A DNA stretch of 64,000 nucleotides from Pseudoips prasinana (GCA_951640165.1 OX621258.1:5417501-5481500), one strand, 5' to 3'. Numbered from the stretch's first letter, positions 31,309 through 42,739 are shown. A program made the numbers and translations. Notes: generated from the sequence alone by a model not told the origin.

Positions 31309-32315
31309 GAAACATGCGCACGCCGCACAGCTGCAAAAAGTGTCGTGACAACTTTTCGTAAGATTTTTTTCCGTCTAGCCCCCTTTCACAACGCTCGATA
31401 AGGAACTCCGTTCCAAAACGTTTTGACCAACAAAACCGCGATGCAAGTAAAACCTTGTCTCTTACGACGTAAAATTAATTCACTGTCGGATATTTTCGCA
31501 TTATTCTTGGTCTTTCCCTGGTTGACCGGTTTATTGAAATAACTTGCTGAATCGTTGTCCAGCACGATCTTGTGAACTGCACTGATGAAAACACAAATAC
31601 CGAAGAACACTTGAAAAAAAGATTGTTTATTCACAATCAATAAATATAATAATAAAAAAATACTCATATGTGCATCCACAAAAACACCTCACACACTCAC
31701 ATACCACACACACACACTCACACACATACTTTTGCCAAACTTTTATTTTATTTTTCTCATATTTTATACTGTTAATATGGTCAATACTTCGAGGGGTGGG
31801 GGACCTGGTGACCTGAAATACAGGCCTACTAGAGCCTAGTTTGGGCATCAGTCTTCCACAATATTTTTGTTTAATGTTGTACAATTTTCAATGTCTGTAA
31901 CCATAACCATATTATAATATTGTGGAGAGAAATAAATAATAACTATTGATTGATTGATTGAATATACTTCTGCCAAATTGCAAAGCAGTTTATTGGCAGA
32001 TGAAGCTTCCTTTTTCCAGTTTTCTTATAGCAATTGTATTCTTAGGCCCTATTTACAAATATTTTAGATTCTACACAATTCAAGAGAAACTTTTTAACTT
32101 TGTTCTTGAACATGTTTTTAGTAAGGATTACGTTGTTAATTAGGGCTAAGGAGAATTTATTATAAAGTATAGGGACTAAATAACTTCAATGTATTTACCA
32201 AAATAGTAGTTATATGTACGTGGGGGTTTTAATACATTATTTGCGCTACTGTTCGTGTAATCCGGATCTTAAATTCTTCGCTACCGATTGGCCGCCATTT
32301 TGCGACATTAAATAT
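30745..32315. other. Intergenic with microsatellites, no gene recognised
   Basis: Contains a GA repeat (about 31277-31302), CA-rich stretches (31684-31730) and a TGAT repeat (31946-31960) that may end a LINE (GTTGTACAATTTTC...AATAAATAATAAC). The modest frames at 30850-31067, 31386-31679 and 31958-32143 show no family features. Confidence 0.4.
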
Positions 32316-32565
32316 ATAATAATATCTAGGAACAATGTCACACAGATCAACCTAGCCCCAAACTAAGCAAAGCTTGTACTATGGGTACCAGGCGACGATA
32401 TACATTCTTATATAGATAGATAAATACTTATATACATAGAAAACATCCATGACTGAGAAACAAATATTCATGCTCATCACACAAAAATTTGCACTTCCGG
32501 AATTCGAACCCAGGACCACCAGCTTCGTAGGCAGGAGCACTACCAACTAGGCTACGGTGACCGTC
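32315..32565 (-). mobile_element. SINE2 copy
   Basis: Reverse SINE2 from ATATCTAGGAACAATGTCAC to CTACGGTGACCGTC. Box B region GGAATTCGAACCCAGG. Confidence 0.85.
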
Positions 32566-32924
32566 AAATAGATTGACAAAAAAATTCGAGATGATTAAAA
32601 AAAGTTTTACTTTAAAATGAAGCAAAATTTACAAATCCGCTGTCACATGAACATGTTGCCGTAATCGTAAGGATGTACCGATGCCATATTTTACAAGTGA
32701 AAGTTGTATACCTTGAGTACCGTCGGCATAAAATGTATATTATGAAGTCAATAAACGACTCTTACGCATACCCACATGCTGGGCGAACTTTAAGTGTAAT
32801 TAAGGCGAGCTTGAGCAATCGACACTTTGATGTGTACATTTGGATTTTCCAATTATTTTTAATACAGTCTGGATTTTAACTTTACTTTAATGTTAATTAA
32901 GTTAATAAAGTTTTTGACTGTAGT

Positions 32925-33143
32925 GACTAGTGGTTAGTCACCCTGACTGTTAAGCCAGTGGTCGTGGCTTCGATTCCTACCCGGGACAATTCTTTGTCTG
33001 ATGAACACGTGGTTATTTTTTCTAGGTCTGGGTATAATTAAACTATAATATGTATATAATAAAATAAAAAATTGCTATAGTGGGTCTGCCTCGTTTTGGG
33101 ATCAGATGGCAGTGTGTTAGTTGTCCCATGATATTTATTACTA
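32925..33143 (+). mobile_element. SINE6 copy with Tc1 in its tail
   Basis: tRNA-like head CTAGTGGTTAGTCACCCTGA and TGGCTTCGATTCCTACCC, then GATGAACACGTGGTTATT, tail TTTTGGGATCAGATGGCAGT and GTTGTCCCATGATATTTATT. The tail (A+T repeats) is cut by the Tc1 element and resumes at 34691. Confidence 0.75.
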
Positions 33144-34690
33144 CACACACCGGCACAATTAGGGGAACACAAAAAAAAGGTATTATTTTTTTGCAACTAG
33201 TGGGTAATTCGTCAAGTGGTTAAATTTTTTAAGGTATTACCCTCGTATAACATAACATTTTGAGACATTTTGACATTTATCAATAATTTAACAGAAATTA
33301 TACCCTCTTTAAGTGTTTGTTGACAGTCAGCGCTTTTAAGTGTTTTTGATAAGGATTTTGTTTGTGCACTCAATAGTGGCTCTAGCTTATTTTGTGTTTG
33401 TTGTTTGAAGAGTTAACATTGTATTGCATACAAAATGAGTGATTTGCCGGCAACTGAAGTCGCCAGAGCTGTGACAATGATCGAGGAGGGTCACACATAC
33501 CGTTCAGTGAGTCGAACGTTGGGTGTGTCAGTATCTGTGATCCACCGTAATGTGAAACGGTTCAGACAGACAGGATCTTACGTGCGGAGGCGGGGACAAG
33601 GCAGAAAACGTGCAACCAGTGCCGTAGACGAACGTTTTATAAGGGTGCAAACGTTGAGAAACCGTCGTCAAACAGCTGTCCAGACCCGAAATCTTTTGGA
33701 AGAAGTCCGTAACGTGCGTGTAAGTGAACGAACAGTAAGAAGAAGGTTAAACGAAGTTGGTTTAAAGTCATATGTACCGGCTAAAGCGCCTAAACTTGAG
33801 GTAAGTCATCGAGTTGCAAGATTAGCGTTCGCTCGTCAGCACCAAGATTGGTCCGATGAATGGGGTCGTGTTTTATTCTCTGACGAAAGCCGATTCTGTG
33901 TAAATTTCATCGACGGGAGAGAAAGGATGTGGAGGTATCGAGGAGAACGGTACCATCAAGCCAATTTTACCGAAACGGTTTCATATGGTGGAGGGTCCGT
34001 TATGGTGTGGGGTGGCATAACTTTAACAGCACGCACCGCTTTGGTCATCATTGATGGCGGTTCTCTGACTGCACACAGATACATCACCGAGATCTTGGAA
34101 CCCCATGTAATGCCTTTTGCCCCATTTATAGGCCCAGATTTTGTGTTTATGCACGATAACGCACGGCCCCACACTGCTCGCGTGGTTCGCGATTACCTAA
34201 ATGAAATCGGAATTACTCAAATGGATTGGCCAGCACGATCCCCTGACATGAATCCGATAGAGCATGTCTGGGACATGATTGGACGGAAAGTGAGGGACAG
34301 GATTCCACCTCCTAGGAATGTTGAGGAGTTAAAATTGGCGCTAATTGAAGAGTGGGCCAATTTGCCTCAGGAAATGATTGAAAGTGTCATTAGAAGCATG
34401 GGCAGACGTATTCAAGCCCTAATTAGAGCTCGCGGAGGCAATACAAGATATTGATTATGTCTTTTCAAAGATAATTAATTTTTAAAAATTGTTCTATAAA
34501 TTCAAAATGTCTCAAATTTCTTATTTTTTTATAATTATCTATAAATAAATATTGTTTAACCCTAGTTTCTGTTGTGACTTATTTATATTGAATAAACAAA
34601 CCCAAATGAAGCGAAAAAAATGCATAAAAAGCTAATAAATTTAAAAAAAACTGTCTTTTTTTTGTGTTCCTCTAATTTTGCCGGTGTGTG
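33144..34690 (+). mobile_element. Tc1-type DNA transposon, complete
   Basis: Both ends are present: CACACACCGGCACAATTAGG at 33144 and, inverted, at 34690 (right arm CCTCTAATTTTGCCGGTGTG), with about 35 bp of high match. TA duplications at 33142-33143 and 34691-34692. One intact transposase ORF inside. With matching ends, TA target and open frame it could still be active, or lost activity only recently. Confidence 0.92.
33435..34454 (+). CDS. Tc1 family transposase (DD34E)
   Basis: 339 codons, the usual length for Tc1 transposases. The N-terminal 1-110 are two helix-turn-helix (paired-like) domains: SVSRTLGVSVSVIHRNVKRF, then VSERTVRRRLNEVG. Between them is the basic RRRGQGRKR (GRPR-like linker). 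Catalytic triad: D150 (LFSDESRF), D241 (FMHDNARPHTA) and E276 (SPDMNPIEHVWD), with 34 residues between D241 and E276, which fits DD34E. A Gly-rich box GGGSVMVWGGI is at 186-196. It cuts and pastes by binding the TIRs in the nucleus. The start at 33435 is the first ATG of a long 5' leader. No frameshift or stop. Confidence 0.95.
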   Translation: MSDLPATEVARAVTMIEEGHTYRSVSRTLGVSVSVIHRNVKRFRQTGSYVRRRGQGRKRATSAVDERFIRVQTLRNRRQTAVQTRNLLEEVRNVRVSERTVRRRLNEVGLKSYVPAKAPKLEVSHRVARLAFARQHQDWSDEWGRVLFSDESRFCVNFIDGRERMWRYRGERYHQANFTETVSYGGGSVMVWGGITLTARTALVIIDGGSLTAHRYITEILEPHVMPFAPFIGPDFVFMHDNARPHTARVVRDYLNEIGITQMDWPARSPDMNPIEHVWDMIGRKVRDRIPPPRNVEELKLALIEEWANLPQEMIESVIRSMGRRIQALIRARGGNTRY

Positions 34691-34773
34691 TATTATTATA
34701 TATACCTTAAAGTTTTCTCTTTTTATAAAAGGTGTAATATAAATATAAAATAATGAAGGAAAACTAAATACAT

Positions 34774-35245
34774 TGGAAATGAGAGCTCTGAGAAGTATGT
34801 GTGGTGTGCCTTTGAGGGACAGAATCTATATTATACATATAATAAAATCGTAGGAAAGTCAAAACTGTACATTGAATGTTTTTTTAAAAGGATAATTGGG
34901 GCGTGATCTGCAATCAATATCGAAGCCAAAAATATAGTTTTTAGATTTTTTTGTCTGTTTGTCTGTATGTCCGGGCTAAACTCAAAAAGTACTGCATCGA
35001 TTTACTTCAAATTTGGCATGAATATTACTAAGAGGTCGGGTCAACATATAGGCTACAAATTATCACGCTATCACCTACGGGGGAGGAGCTATGGTAATTT
35101 ATAAAATTTAACGCGGGTAAAACCGCGGGGCACAGCTAGTACGAAATACTGACGTAAGAGAGATTTGTGGTGTGAAAGAGGATGTAGTCACAAAGATAGA
35201 AAATGTTATTCGGAGATGGTTTGGGCATTTAGAAAGGATGAATAT
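34774..35245 (+). pseudogene. LINE ORF fragment split by Helitron A
   Basis: Left piece 34774-34824 reads [17 protein letters not shown] plus the first base(s) of Ile; right piece from 35140 reads [34 protein letters not shown]. Removing 34825-35139 restores one continuous frame (AGA ATA CGA AAT). Same family as 18778-19262. Confidence 0.85.
34825..35139 (+). mobile_element. Helitron A inside a LINE frame
   Basis: Starts TCTATATTATACATATAATA and ends with hairpin and CACAGCTAG. Insertion is between A (34824) and T (35140) with no duplication, and the disrupted LINE codons rejoin perfectly, which fixes both ends to the base. 315 bp. Confidence 0.95.
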
Positions 35246-35407
35246 GAACGATAAAATCGTGTTAACAAGGGAATTCTAACTTTGATCTGCCAGTGTGTAT
35301 CGTTCGTAACTTAACGCGTTGCATTGCGAATAATGCTATAAAATTAAAATTGAATTAAATAGTATCAACTAATCAATAATACCAGTTGAAGAATGTGCCA
35401 ACGAGAA

Positions 35408-35666
35408 TAATAATAATAATAATATCTAGGGACAGTGTCACACAGATCATCCTAGCCCCAAACTAAGCAAAGCTTGTACTATGGGTACCAGGCGACGATA
35501 TACATACTTATATAGATAGATAAATACTTAAATACATAGAAAACATCCATGACTCGGAAACAAATATTCGTGCTCATCACACAAATATTTGCACTTACCG
35601 GGATTCGAACCCAGGACCACCAGCTTCGTAGGCAGGAGCACTACCAACTAGGCTACGGTGACCGTC
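35408..35666 (-). mobile_element. SINE2 copy
   Basis: Reverse SINE2 from an AAT microsatellite tail (35408-35424) to CTACGGTGACCGTC. Complete head. Confidence 0.88.
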
Positions 35667-36730
35667 ATAGGGAACCAATATGCCTAAGTTTTGGCGTCAG
35701 TTTAGGGTATAGCTGAAAATTGTTGTTACTTTTTAATTGGGTTTGAGGTAAGGGATTTTATTTTTATACCATTTCTGATTTTAATAGAGATCGCTCTTGT
35801 TCGAAATTCGACCATTATGGTTCTATTGTTAAAGACCATAGTCATTTAAGACTAATAATATTAATCTGTCCTCAGTTTTGACACTTAGTTTGTCATCTTT
35901 TCTCAGTTTGTCAGTGTCAAAATTTTGGTATTAGGTTGTGTAATGCTTTATTATTAAAATGATTCACTTATAATTCCCATTGTACAATAATATTAGCTTT
36001 CTGAACTTCTTCTCCATATGAACTTTAACTGTTCCATAGTTTATACTCCTCCGTCCGCGCAATTTTCTTGAGTAAAATGGGATACAAAGATTTTGTTTCA
36101 TGCATTAATATTATGATGTCTCTTTATTGACTAAATGATTTTAAGAATAAAAAGCTGACTTAATATGTCTATGAAACAGAACAACGTGCAACACGTCAAC
36201 ATGCAAAATACACAAAAAATAATAAAGCCCAAGAATAACGATCAGCTGATGTATTTTGTACATATGGGACACCACCATTATTTTTTACTATTTATCAATT
36301 TCTTTTTTCTGTAATTCGTTCAGTCTCATGTATAGATAGCGTTCCTTAAATTATGTTAACATATATTATACCTTATTTATCAATACCATTTACAAGGAAT
36401 AACGTAAATAGTATAGTGTACCGAAAAGTCGAAACTTTTTAATTCCTTTATTTATCCTAAGAAAACTTATATGACACAGCCACGAAAGCATGCGTTTTGA
36501 ATAAAAAAATCTAATTCAAAGTAGGAGCATAAATATCGGAGTAATTGATCTACATACACGTAAAAAAATACTTCTTTATTCTTCCTTCTTCAAGTCAGTT
36601 AAAAAAATTACAATATTAAGTTGTTCGTACTCGGAGTAGTATAGGTACATCAATTAAGGCATATTTAAAAGGCGAGGACTTCTTAAATATGGAGAGATAG
36701 TGAGGAATGTGGTAACGATCGCTTTGCAGA
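35667..36730. other. AT-rich intergenic; piece of an unnamed repeat
   Basis: 36001-36070 (CTGAACTTCTTCTCCATATG, CTCCGTCCGCGCAATTTTC) resembles 42755-42840 and 43070-43150. A TTTGTCAGTGTCAAAATTTT inverted scrap occurs near 35880-35925. Otherwise no feature. Confidence 0.4.
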
Positions 36731-36733
36731 AAA

Positions 36734-37608
36734 ACTTGAATAGCACATGTTTTAAGTTAACTAAATAAGATTATTGCCCGCCTGACGGTTAACAGCTACC
36801 CTAGTCTATGGACCATTAAAAAACTTGAATAATACATGTTTTAAGTTAACTAAATAAGATTATTGCCCGCCTGATGGTTAACAGCTACCCTAGTCTATGG
36901 ACCATTAAAAAACTTGAATAATACATGTTTTAAGTTAACTAAATAAGATTATTGCCCGCCTGACGGTTAACAGCTACCCTAGTCTATGGACCATTAAAAA
37001 ACTTGAATAATACATGTTTTAAGTTAACTAAATAAGATTATTGCCCGCCTGATGGTTAACAGCTACCCTAGTCTATGGACCATTAAAAAACTTGAATAAT
37101 ACATGTTTTAAGTTAACTAAATAAGATTATTGCCCGCCTGATGGTTAACAGCTACCCTAGTCTATGGACCATTAAAAAACTTGAATAGCACATGTTTTAA
37201 GTTAACTAAATAAGATTATTGCCCACCTGACGGTAAACAGCTACCCTAGTCTATGGACCATTAAAAACTTGAATAGCACATGTTTTAAGTTAACTAAATA
37301 AGATTATTGCCCACCTGACGGTAAACAGCTACCCTAGTCTATGGACCATTAAAAACTTGAATAGAACATGTTTTAAGTTAACTAAATAAGATTATTGCCC
37401 ACCTGACGGTAAACAGCTACCCTAGTCTATGGACCATTAAAAAACTTGAATAGCACATGTTTTAAGTTAACTAAATAAGATTATTGCCCGCCTGACGGTA
37501 AACAGTTACCCTAATCTATGGACCATTAAAAACTTGAATATTACATATTTTAAGTTAACTAAATAAGATTATTGCCCGCCTGACGGTAAACAGTCTATGG
37601 ACCATTAA
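36734..37608 (+). repeat. Tandem repeat, 88/89-bp unit x 10
   Basis: Units start (ACTTGAAT) at 36734, 36823, 36912, 37001, 37090, 37179, 37267, 37355, 37444 and 37532. Spacing is 89, 89, 89, 89, 89, 88, 88, 89, 88. The unit holds TAAGTTAACTAAATAAGATT, ATTGCCCGCCTGACGGTTAA and CTACCCTAGTCTATGGACC. Units differ at a few sites (TGATGG/TGACGG; GTTAAC/GTAAAC) and the last lacks CTACCCTAG. The GCC-CCTGA-GGT part resembles the LINE 3' end at 39270-39310 and 46660-46710. Confidence 0.95.
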
Positions 37609-37889
37609 ATTACCTTGTGTTTCGTGTTCCTTTTGCCTGACCGTGTCTCTACTTAGTTGCTTTAATATATACTTTGAAAGTTTAGCGTATCATAATTGTA
37701 CAACATTGTTTACAGGTAACCTTTATTGCTATTTTCCCGTCGTTTCGACCAAGTTGCATCAATGGCTGCCAAATCGTGACCACGATCAATGCAACTTCTT
37801 GTTGTTTTCAGTCTCGGTGTGCATTGTGTACGTGAATTGCATGTTTGTAAAATTCCCCGCGATATAATGAATAATATCCCTAGTTTTTT

Positions 37890-38080
37890 TTTATATCAGA
37901 GGGCGACAAACGAGCAAGTGGGTCACCTGATGGTAAGTGATCACCGCCGCCCATGGATACTCGCGATACCAGAGGAGTCGGGGATGCGTAGCCGGCCTTT
38001 AAGAGTCAGCAAACAAGTGTTGCTGACCCTTCCCCCCACCCCAGTGACCTCTGGCGACCTTACTCACACTCGGAACCACA
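37890..38080 (-). repeat. LINE 3' region fragment
   Basis: AGGGCGACAAACGAGCAAGT, GGTCACCTGATGGTAAGTGA and TCACCGCCGCCCATGGATAC is a widespread lepidopteran LINE-end motif in reverse. The overlapping forward frames are not real genes. 38100-39250 is AT-rich with nothing recognised. Confidence 0.5.
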
Positions 38081-39261
38081 ACATTAAAATTATTAATGTT
38101 ATTATTAAGGAATGTCTTCTGTAAGGTGGAGGTACTTCCCCAGTCGGGCTGCTCTTTGAGCGAATGAACGCTATGCCCTACCTCTCTTAAAAGTTAGTTT
38201 GGGTATTTACCTTTTATTTTTAAAAACAAGGTCCTCCTACTTTCAAAATCTTAAATTAACATGGGTCGATCTACCCATGGGTCATGTCACAACACAGAGC
38301 CCACATGCGGACGGTTCCATGTTTAAAAAAAAATACTGTTCCTTTGACGGAGCTTGTATCCTAAACGGCGCTTGAGAATAAGTTTGTTTTGAGCGCAATT
38401 TATTAAGTTGGTATAAAATTGAGAATTTCTGTCATAATATATTAAAATATGTAGATGGCTCGGCAGATTATGTCATGCATTGAAAATTAAAAAGAAACTG
38501 GATTAGATCACAACGCTTCTCGGGTCAAATTGTAAATCAAATATATAAAAAAAACTAGTTTTTATTAAATTTTGTGTTGTAATTCCTTATCATAGCGTTA
38601 TCAACCTCGCCTAATAATATTGTGAAGCTAAACCACCGAGGGGTGGGCCCCTTAATCACACACAAAAAACTAGTCACGTCCATTCTCGAGATACCACCAA
38701 AAAGGAAAGAAAGTAATAAATGTATTTATTTATTCATCGCACGGACATAATTGGACACGGAATAGATTTTTATTTTTAATTATTTTATGTCTTTAAAAAT
38801 ATATAATAAACTACTAAAATTTATATCAAATTTATGTATAAACATATTTCGGAAGGAAAAATACCAACAAATTTATTGATATTCAAATGCTATTACACAT
38901 TTAATTAATAAAATGATAAATTAATTGTATAATGAAGTATATATAATCTTCTATCTAATACATAATCTTATTACATATACAATACGTATTACAATTCTAA
39001 TTTTAAATTAACAAAACGGACCTTCCTCTCTCCTACTGAAATATGTTGCTGTGCACAACAAGATCCTTAATTGTAACTAAATTTAAAATTCTACTATCTT
39101 AAACATTATAGAATGCAATAAAAGATTGAATACTGCCTAAAATTTTATAAACAAAAAATAAGATATTATTTATTGAATTATTATAATTAATGTCGTTATT
39201 CTAAATGAACTAGCCTATCCAGTAACTCAGACATTTGTTGTTTTTTTAAACAACTTAGTTG

Positions 39262-39520
39262 GCAAACAAGCATACGGCCCATCTGATGATAAGTGGTCAC
39301 CGTAGCCTATGAACGCTTGCAACACCAGGGGCATCATTAGCGCGTTGCCGACTCTTTAGAAACCTTACAACTCCCTTTTTGAAGGGCCCCATGCTGTAGT
39401 CTCTTGGGAAAACCGTAACAGGGAGTTCATACCACAACCTCAACGTTAATTGATTCCACAGATTAGTAGTGGGCGGTAAAAATGATCTTGTGAAACGGAC
39501 GCGCACGGTGGTAGACGACC
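39262..39520 (-). pseudogene. LINE ORF2 C-terminus and 3' end
   Basis: The minus strand reads RVRFTRSFLPPTTNLWNQLT, LWYELPVTVFPRDYSM, KKGVVRFLKSR, then the 3' region (TGGTGTTGCAAGCGTTCATA, ACTTATCATCAGATGGGCCG). Typical LINE C-terminal W-N/Y-x-L-P...F-K pattern. 69 codons remain. Confidence 0.65.
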
Positions 39521-40118
39521 ATTTATCCAGGTTATTTGGATAAATATTTCCATAAATAAAAAATTGCTTAATTCGATTTTTTTTTGATAGTTGATAGTGA
39601 CTGTTATTCTGCTACTCCGATCGGAAGTAGTAGATATGTCGGCGTCCCGAATAGCGGCATAATGAACAGATAAAAAAAAAATTCAAATCAGGTCCAGCCG
39701 TTCTTGAGTTGTAAATGGCACAAAAAACACATCTTTGTATTATATATATGTGTATATATCTACCCCAAATTGTAGAAAGGTAAATAAAACATATAATTTA
39801 ATCTGTTATGTTAATTAAATTGCATCCATTACAAAAGCGGGGTCTATTGCGTAACTTTTTAAAAACATTAGTTATGTCTCGTTTATAGTCTGTGGATGTT
39901 AAACATAGTTTAATAGTTTATGGTTGTTAATTCTATTACGGTAATTATAAATCGTTGAATGCTATATAATTATTTTTTATCGTTATTAATATTATGTCTT
40001 TCTGTGTCGGACTGTTGACCTGATGGTTTTATTTACTTGGTTTAATTTTATTTATGTACAATGAGGCTTGAGCTTGACCACAATCCCATCTAATAGTAAG
40101 TGGAAATGGAGTCTAGTG
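39521..40118. other. AT-rich intergenic, nothing recognised
   Basis: No convincing ORF or family repeat; includes an AT-dinucleotide-like stretch at 39740-39760. Confidence 0.45.
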
Positions 40119-40478
40119 TAGGGTTACCATATTACAGGCGTCAGCCGCATTTGACAGGCATTTTAAGGTTTAGACAGGCGTACGACCGGCATTGGTCTGA
40201 GACAGGCATTTTTGCAGGCTCTCGTCAACGCCCAGTGGAGTAAAGACAGAAATCGGCTGACAATTGAATCAGTAAAAGCAATATTGATTACACAGTAAAA
40301 TTACAAAACTGTATCTTGTGAAGTATTTTACATATATAATAAATATCCTTCTTCATTATTATCTGTAGGCTTTTACCTATTTCCTACAGCGTTTTGCTTC
40401 AGACAGGCATTTTTCTGAAAAATCTGGCAATTTAGGTACCATAGACAGGCATTCCTCTATTTATATATGTTAACCCTG
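40119..40478. mobile_element. hAT-type MITE, complete (360 bp)
   Basis: Left end TAGGGTTACCATATTACAGG, right end TATATGTTAACCCTG (two changes). Perfect 8-bp target duplication GTCTAGTG at 40111-40118 and 40479-40486. Contains the GACAGGC motifs and a central part (AAATCGGCTGACAATTGAAT) that the 30439 copy lacks. Confidence 0.9.
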
Positions 40479-40805
40479 GTCTAGTGTGAATAGGCGTTCA
40501 CACTGTCCTTGAATAAATCCATGTTGTAAGTCTAGAAATATGCAATGCTTGGCCGAATGAATGAAATAATAAGAGGAAGAGAACGTTTGGTATAAGAAGA
40601 TGGTGTATGTGAACGAGAACCCGGTGTAGACTCTTCTGACGTGGTGACCCAATATTTGAACGGGGGTTGGAGGTATGAAATTATGTATTAGGGCTATAAG
40701 TGATATTCGTAATGCAAATTTGTAGAAAAGGAGATGCATTGCCAATGTGGTGTTTACATGCTCTCCATGACTCCATAGACATAGCATGGAGTTACTTACT
40801 TACTT

Positions 40806-41790
40806 ATCGTATGGGCAGTGGTTACCCTAGTGTCAGAGTTGTTCAAGCCGCCCAGTAGGCCCCTGACAAGGCTTAACTACTGTTGTCTAATGACTACAAC
40901 CGGGACCGACAGCTTAACTTGCCCTCCTAAGCACGGAGACGCTCAGAAATTATACCACTTTGGCGATCGCCCATCTATGGACTGACCATGAACCTAGTTA
41001 CTTAACCTCGCCGATCGCTTACGGACCGATAAGAGCATCTAGCTATGGGCGCTTCAATGGCGTTAAAAGGGTTAAATTTACATTACGGTAAGGCAGTGGT
41101 TGTGTCAGAGTTGTTCAAGCCGCCCAGTAGGCCTCTGACAAGGCTTAACTACTGTTGTCTAATGACTACAACCGGGACCGACAGCTTAACTTGCCCTCCT
41201 AAGCACGGAGACGCTCAGAAATTATACCACTTTGGCGATCGCCCATCTATGGACTGACCATGAACCTAGTTACTTAACCTCGCCGATCGCTTACGGACCG
41301 ATAAGAGCATCTAGCTATGGGCGCTTCAATGGCGTTAAAAGGGTTAAATTTACATTACGGTAAGGCAGTGGTTGTGTCAGAGTTGTTCAAGCCGCCCAGT
41401 AGGCCTCTGACATGGCTTAACGACTGTTGTCTAATGACTACAACCGGGACCGACAGCTTAACTTGCCCTCCGAAGCACGGAGACGCTCAGAAATTATACC
41501 ACTTTGGCGGTCGCCCATCTATGGACTGACCATGAGCCTAGTTACTTAACCTCGCCGATCGCTTACGGACCGGTAAGAGCATCTAGCTATGGGCGCTTCA
41601 ATGGAGTTAAAGAGTTAAATTTACATTATGGTAAGGCAGTGGTTACCCTAGTGTCAGAGTTGCTCAAGACGTCCAGTCGGCGAGACTACAAGCGGAACCA
41701 GCAATTGAATGTTCCCTTCGAGGATAAACCAATTTTGCGGTCACCCATATCCAGACCGCGTGCAACCTTTAAGAGCAACTGATTAAACCC
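40806..41790 (-). repeat. Tandem array of 5S-derived SINE, ~272-bp period
   Basis: Four units in the same reverse orientation; GGCAGTGGTT starts at 40814, 41092, 41364 and 41635 (spacing 278, 272, 271). Junctions share CTATGGGCGCTTCAATGGCG, TTAAAAGGGTTAAATTTACA. Units 1 and 2 are almost identical, unit 3 slightly different, unit 4 clearly diverged. The short open frames in each unit are by-products of the repeat. Confidence 0.9.
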
Positions 41791-41857
41791 AGCGTGATTT
41801 AATTTCTGAACGTTTTCGTCGGAAGCACGAAAACGTTCAGAAATTAAATCACGCTGG
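41791..41857. repeat. Perfect palindrome made from 5S SINE sequence
   Basis: AGCGTGATTTAATTTCTGAA, CGTTTTCGT, a 7-base loop (CGGAAGC) and the exact complement. The arm matches the SINE body phrase TTTAATTTCTGAACGT; it is an inverted junction between two opposed SINE copies. Confidence 0.85.
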
Positions 41858-42176
41858 CGGTAAACCAGTAGGTCTTAAAGTAATTTAGCCAATGTTAAGT
41901 TGTCAGTCCTGGTTTTAGTCGTTTAGCCATGTCGGCGTCTTCAGGGCAGAAGAGACGCCCATAGACAGTTACACTAACCAGTCCATTCCTGATCAGTGAG
42001 GTTAAGAATCTAGGCACGCGGTCAGTCCATAGATGGGTGACCATCAAATTGGATTAATTTCTGAACGTCTCCGTGCTCCGGAGGGTGCCTTTATTGTCAA
42101 TTGTTGCCGGTCCCGGTTGTTGTCATTACGCCATGTGAGAGACTCTTAACTAAGCTAATCACTGCCCATACGATAG
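41858..42176 (+). mobile_element. 5S-derived SINE, forward, rearranged
   Basis: AATCTAGGCACGCGGTCAGT, CCATAGATGGGTGACCATCA and GAACGTCTCCGTGCTCCGG, ending CACTGCCCATACGATAG. Immediately followed by the reverse tail of another copy (TATCGTATGGGCAGTGGTTA at 42188), making a tail-to-tail junction. Confidence 0.75.
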
Positions 42177-42393
42177 TATTTTACTTTATCGTATGGGCAG
42201 TGGTTAGCGCAGAGTCAAGAATATAATGAGTGTTCTATAGAAATCGCCAATTGTACTAAAATAATATTAGCTCTTCATATTTGTATGAAGACAGCGTCTT
42301 TGGAGCGTCAGCTAATTAGCAGTTTTTAGTAGTGCCACAAGGATCGTATCTCAAGAACTCTACCCGTGACACCTGTTTTAGTGAGTTAGAGCG

Positions 42394-42648
42394 CATCATC
42401 ATCATCATCATATCAGCCGAAAGACGTCCACTGCTGGACAAAGGCCTCCCCCAAAGATCTACACAATTGCCGGTTTTGCACTATTCGCATCCAGCAGTTT
42501 CCAGTGGCCCGCACAAGATCATCGGTCCATCTTGTAGGGGGCCTGCCCACGCTGCGTCTTCCGGTTCGTGGTCGCCACTCAAGAACCTTTCTGCCCCAAC
42601 GGCCATCGGTTCTACGAGCTATGTGCCCCGCCCACTGCCACTTCAGTT
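42394..42648 (-). pseudogene. RTE-type LINE ORF C-terminus, frame intact to stop
   Basis: The minus strand reads without interruption KWQWAGHIARRTDGRWGRKV, LEWRPRTGRRSVGRPPTRW, TDDLVRATGNCWMRIVQNRQ, LCRSLGEAFVQQWTSFG and the stop (42413-42415), followed by a GAT microsatellite. The best-preserved of the family in this window. 5'-truncated, no RT. Confidence 0.85.
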
Positions 42649-42739
42649 CACTATATTAGCGCATCACATTCACTATATTTACAACTTATCCTAGCAGAAC
42701 ATTCTGAAGATTATTTCTTTTTCATAAAGGAAATAAAAA

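Noticed and set aside
36734..37608. CRISPR-like array
   Set aside because: There are no unique spacers; the whole 88/89-bp unit is repeated. Eukaryotic tandem repeat.
41045..41529. Two nearly identical 70-codon frames as duplicated genes
   Set aside because: They are translations of successive 5S SINE tandem units; similar frames appear in other SINE copies.
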